Assembly (NCBI GenBank): GCA_013698395.1
Contig: JACCUZ010000409.1
Location: 1-7,761 of the forward strand
Length of the DNA: 7,761 bases
Source: Sporichthyaceae bacterium
GTDB lineage: Bacteria > Actinomycetota > Actinomycetes > JACCUZ01
Direction of reading: 5' to 3'
The notes below the pieces were generated by a model, which saw nothing but the letters and a program-made list of their open reading frames with translations, ran no database searches and had not been told where the DNA came from. The translations under genes and the position numbers were made by a program. Shown here one piece after another: positions 5,574 through 7,761 of the stretch. Position 1 is the first letter of the stretch. Each line of letters opens with the position of its first letter.

Positions 5574-7761
5574 TCAGTCGCCGCGGATGGTGAACAGGAC
5601 CCCGTCCAGCTCGTCGGGCGTCACCAGCACGTCGCGGGCCTTGGAGCCCTCGCTGGGCCCGACGATGCCTCGACTCTCCATCAGGTCCATCAGCCGCCCG
5701 GCTTTCGCGAAGCCGACCCGCAGCTTGCGCTGCAGCATCGACGTCGACCCGAACTGCGTGGTGACCACGAGCTCCGCCGCCTGGCAGAGCAGGTCCAGGT
5801 CGTCACCGATGTGCTCGTCGACCTCACGCCTGCTCGCCGCGGCGACCGTCACGTCGTCGCGGTAGCTCGGCTGCAGCTGTGCCGTGCAGTGGGTCACCAC
5901 CGACAGCACCTCGGGCTCGGTGACCCACGCGCCCTGCAGCCGCATCGGCTTGCTGGCTCCCATCGGCAGGAACAGGGCATCGCCCTGTCCCACGAGCTTC
6001 TCCGCGCCGGGCTGGTCGAGGATGACTCGGCTGTCGGCCAGGCTCGACGCGGCGAAGGCCAGCCGCGACGGCACGTTGGCCTTGATCAGGCCGGTGACGA
6101 CGTCGACGGAGGGTCGTTGGGTGGCGAGCACCAGGTGGATGCCGGCGGCCCGCGCCAGCTGGGTGATGCGCACGATCGAGTCCTCGACGTCGCGGGGGGC
6201 GATCATCATGAGGTCGGCCAGCTCGTCGACGACGACGAGCAGGTAGGGGTAGGGCGCCAGCACCCGCTCGCTGCCGGGCGGCGGGGTCAGCTTGCCCGAG
6301 CGGACCGCCTTGTTGAAGTCGTCGACGTGCCGGTAGCCAAAGGCCGCGAGGTCGTCGTAGCGCAGCTCCATCTCTCGCACGACCCACTGCAGCGCCTCGG
6401 CCGCCTTCTTCGGGCTGGTGATGATCGGGGTGATCAGGTGCGGGATGCCCTCGTACGCCGTCAGCTCGACCCGCTTGGGGTCCACCAGCACCATCCGGAC
6501 CTCGTCCGGTGTGGCCCGAAGCATCACCGAGGTGATCAAGGAGTTGATGCAGCTGGACTTTCCCGAGCCTGTGGCGCCGGCGACGAGCAGGTGCGGCATC
6601 TTGGCCAGGTTGGCCACAACGAAGCCGCCCTCGACGTCCTTCCCCAGCCCTACGACCATCGGGTGATGGTCGGCACGGGCGTTCTTGGAGCGCAGGACAT
6701 CGCCGAGGCTGACCGTCTCGCGGTCGAGGTTGGGAATTTCGATGCCGATGGCGGACTTTCCGGGGATCGGCGAGAGGATGCGGACGTCGGCGCTCGCGAC
6801 GGAGTACGCGATGTTCTTCGACAGCGCCGTCACTCGCTCGACCTTGACGGCCTGGCCCAGCTCGACCTCGTACCTCGTGACCGTCGGGCCCCTTGAGAAG
6901 CCGGTCACCTGAGCGTCGATCCCGAACTGGTCGAGCACGCCGGTGAGTGACTCGACGACCGCGTCGTTGACCTTGGTCCGCGTCTTGTGCGTGGACCCCT
7001 CGCGCAGCAGCGCCGGATCGGGGAGCGAGTACGTCACGTCGCCGGAGAGAAGCAGCTGCTCCACGCGAGCAGGGAGCTGGGTGTGGGCCGGCGGTGGGGT
7101 CGGCTCCTCGGTGTCCGGGTCGGACGCCTCAAGTTCCACCGCCTCGGGTTCCTCCGCCTCCGTGTCGGCGGGCGGCTCCACGGGCAGCACGACCGGGCTG
7201 TCGTAGGGCGCCTCGGCCAGCCCGTCGACCAGGTGCGCGAAGGCCCCCCGGCGGCGCCGCACGACGAGCTCGGCGGACTCGGCGGACTCGGCGTCGGATG
7301 CCGAGGCCTTGGGCAGCAACGGCGTAAGCAGTGCTTTGGTCCGGGCACGCACGGCGTGCACGGGCGTCGCCGTGACCACGAGAAGACCGAAGCAGAACAG
7401 CAGGACCAGCAGCGGGACGGTGACCCACGCCGTCACGGCCGCGACCAGGGGTGAGGAGACGAGGAAACCGAGAACGCCCCCCGCCTCGCGCATCGCGGTC
7501 GCCCCCATGCCGGGGTCGGGCAGTCCTCGGGCGACGTGGACGAGCCCGGCCGTGGAGAGCACCAGCGCAGCGAGGCCGATCCCGATCCGGCCGCCCGCCT
7601 CGGCCTCCTCGGGATGGCGGAGCAGCCGGACGCCCAGCCCGAGCAGGACCAGGGGCACGACGAGAGCGACCCGGCCCAGGGTGCCGGCGACAACGGCATG
7701 AACGACGGCACCGACCGGTCCGCGCAGGGTCCACCACTCCACCGCTGCCACCACCGTGGCC
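5574..7761 (-). CDS. ftsK: DNA translocase FtsK/SpoIIIE (5' end outside the window)
   Basis: The frame is open from the window edge to a TGA at 5576-5574, giving about 728 visible codons; the first membrane segment and basic N-terminus are missing. A GTG at 7754 is in frame but unlikely to be the start, because actinobacterial FtsK proteins begin further upstream. Numbering from 7754: membrane helices at about 16-45, 55-76 and 92-128; an acidic Glu/Pro-rich linker at about 190-232; then the motor, with Walker A GATGSGKSS near 392-400 and Walker B LLVVVDELADLMM near 503-515, followed by LVLATQRPSVDVVTG. The C-terminal gamma winged helix (about 660-722, QRKLRVGFAKAGRLMDLME) is intact and is the part that reads polar DNA motifs and activates XerD. 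FtsK is a septal hexameric ATPase that pumps chromosomal DNA during division. It heads the minus-strand cluster and is followed by the RodZ-like gene after 52 bases. Confidence 0.96.
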   Translation of the reverse strand, partial: ATVVAAVEWWTLRGPVGAVVHAVVAGTLGRVALVVPLVLLGLGVRLLRHPEEAEAGGRIGIGLAALVLSTAGLVHVARGLPDPGMGATAMREAGGVLGFLVSSPLVAAVTAWVTVPLLVLLFCFGLLVVTATPVHAVRARTKALLTPLLPKASASDAESAESAELVVRRRRGAFAHLVDGLAEAPYDSPVVLPVEPPADTEAEEPEAVELEASDPDTEEPTPPPAHTQLPARVEQLLLSGDVTYSLPDPALLREGSTHKTRTKVNDAVVESLTGVLDQFGIDAQVTGFSRGPTVTRYEVELGQAVKVERVTALSKNIAYSVASADVRILSPIPGKSAIGIEIPNLDRETVSLGDVLRSKNARADHHPMVVGLGKDVEGGFVVANLAKMPHLLVAGATGSGKSSCINSLITSVMLRATPDEVRMVLVDPKRVELTAYEGIPHLITPIITSPKKAAEALQWVVREMELRYDDLAAFGYRHVDDFNKAVRSGKLTPPPGSERVLAPYPYLLVVVDELADLMMIAPRDVEDSIVRITQLARAAGIHLVLATQRPSVDVVTGLIKANVPSRLAFAASSLADSRVILDQPGAEKLVGQGDALFLPMGASKPMRLQGAWVTEPEVLSVVTHCTAQLQPSYRDDVTVAAASRREVDEHIGDDLDLLCQAAELVVTTQFGSTSMLQRKLRVGFAKAGRLMDLMESRGIVGPSEGSKARDVLVTPDELDGVLFTIRGD
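7269..7295 (+). repeat. 9-bp tandem repeat in the ftsK linker
   Basis: CTCGGCGGA occurs twice in tandem (7269-7277, 7278-7286), with a third copy differing in its last two bases (7287-7295). On the minus strand it encodes the Ser-Ala-Glu repeat in DAESAESAELV, between the membrane part and the motor of FtsK. The repeat is in frame and probably reflects slippage in an unconstrained linker. Confidence 0.8.

Noticed and set aside
5811..6896. 361-codon open frame on the plus strand
   Set aside because: Antisense shadow of the FtsK motor domain, with low-complexity composition and no family features.
7094..7327. Arg/Pro-rich small frame over the ftsK linker
   Set aside because: It is antisense to the acidic linker of FtsK; its Arg/Pro richness is simply the complement of Glu/Ala/Pro codons.
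1..7761. CRISPR, tRNA/rRNA, insertion sequences, phage or defence genes
   Set aside because: No repeat-spacer pattern, no tRNA-like cloverleaf, no transposase or integrase motifs, and uniform composition. The window reads as core chromosome apart from the inverted repeat at the left edge.

Overview
The window is a dense, very GC-rich stretch (codon third positions almost all G or C) with the coding style and gene order of an actinobacterial chromosome. Nothing in it points to a plasmid, prophage or genomic island. The genus cannot be named from this sequence alone.

Right and central part (about 2093-7761, minus strand, read right to left): a conserved core cluster of ftsK (5' end cut off by the window edge), a RodZ-like HTH/membrane/DUF4115 protein, rimO (S12 methylthiotransferase), pgsA (CDP-alcohol phosphatidyltransferase), a stand-alone CinA C-terminal domain (NMN deamidase type), and a ClgR-like HTH regulator. 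rimO, pgsA and cinA are linked by two 4-base GTGA stop/start overlaps and are probably translationally coupled. rimO has no convincing ribosome site but has a TAGGCT box six bases before its ATG, so it may also be read from a leaderless promoter. clgR has its own 90-base upstream region with three TCGCGGTC repeats and a 12-bp palindrome, and its protein ends in Val-Ala-Ala, resembling a Clp protease degron.

Left part: nei2 (endonuclease VIII-type DNA glycosylase, plus strand) converges on clgR with only 4 bases between stops. It diverges from a gene for a two-domain protein: an antibiotic-biosynthesis-monooxygenase-type (ABM) domain followed by two membrane helices. Next on the minus strand, 27 bases on, is the 5' end of a gene resembling the TPR-like N-terminus of large actinobacterial LuxR/ATPase regulators.

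The most unusual feature is at the left edge. Bases 1-47 are a perfect inverted copy of 292-338, the 3' end of the ABM-domain gene plus 9 bases past its stop. The apparent regulator reading frame runs into this copy and probably loses its true sequence there. A fold-back chimera at a contig end is the simplest reading; a real convergent duplication is the alternative. Otherwise this is an ordinary core region, and I see no new defence, mobile or biosynthetic system.
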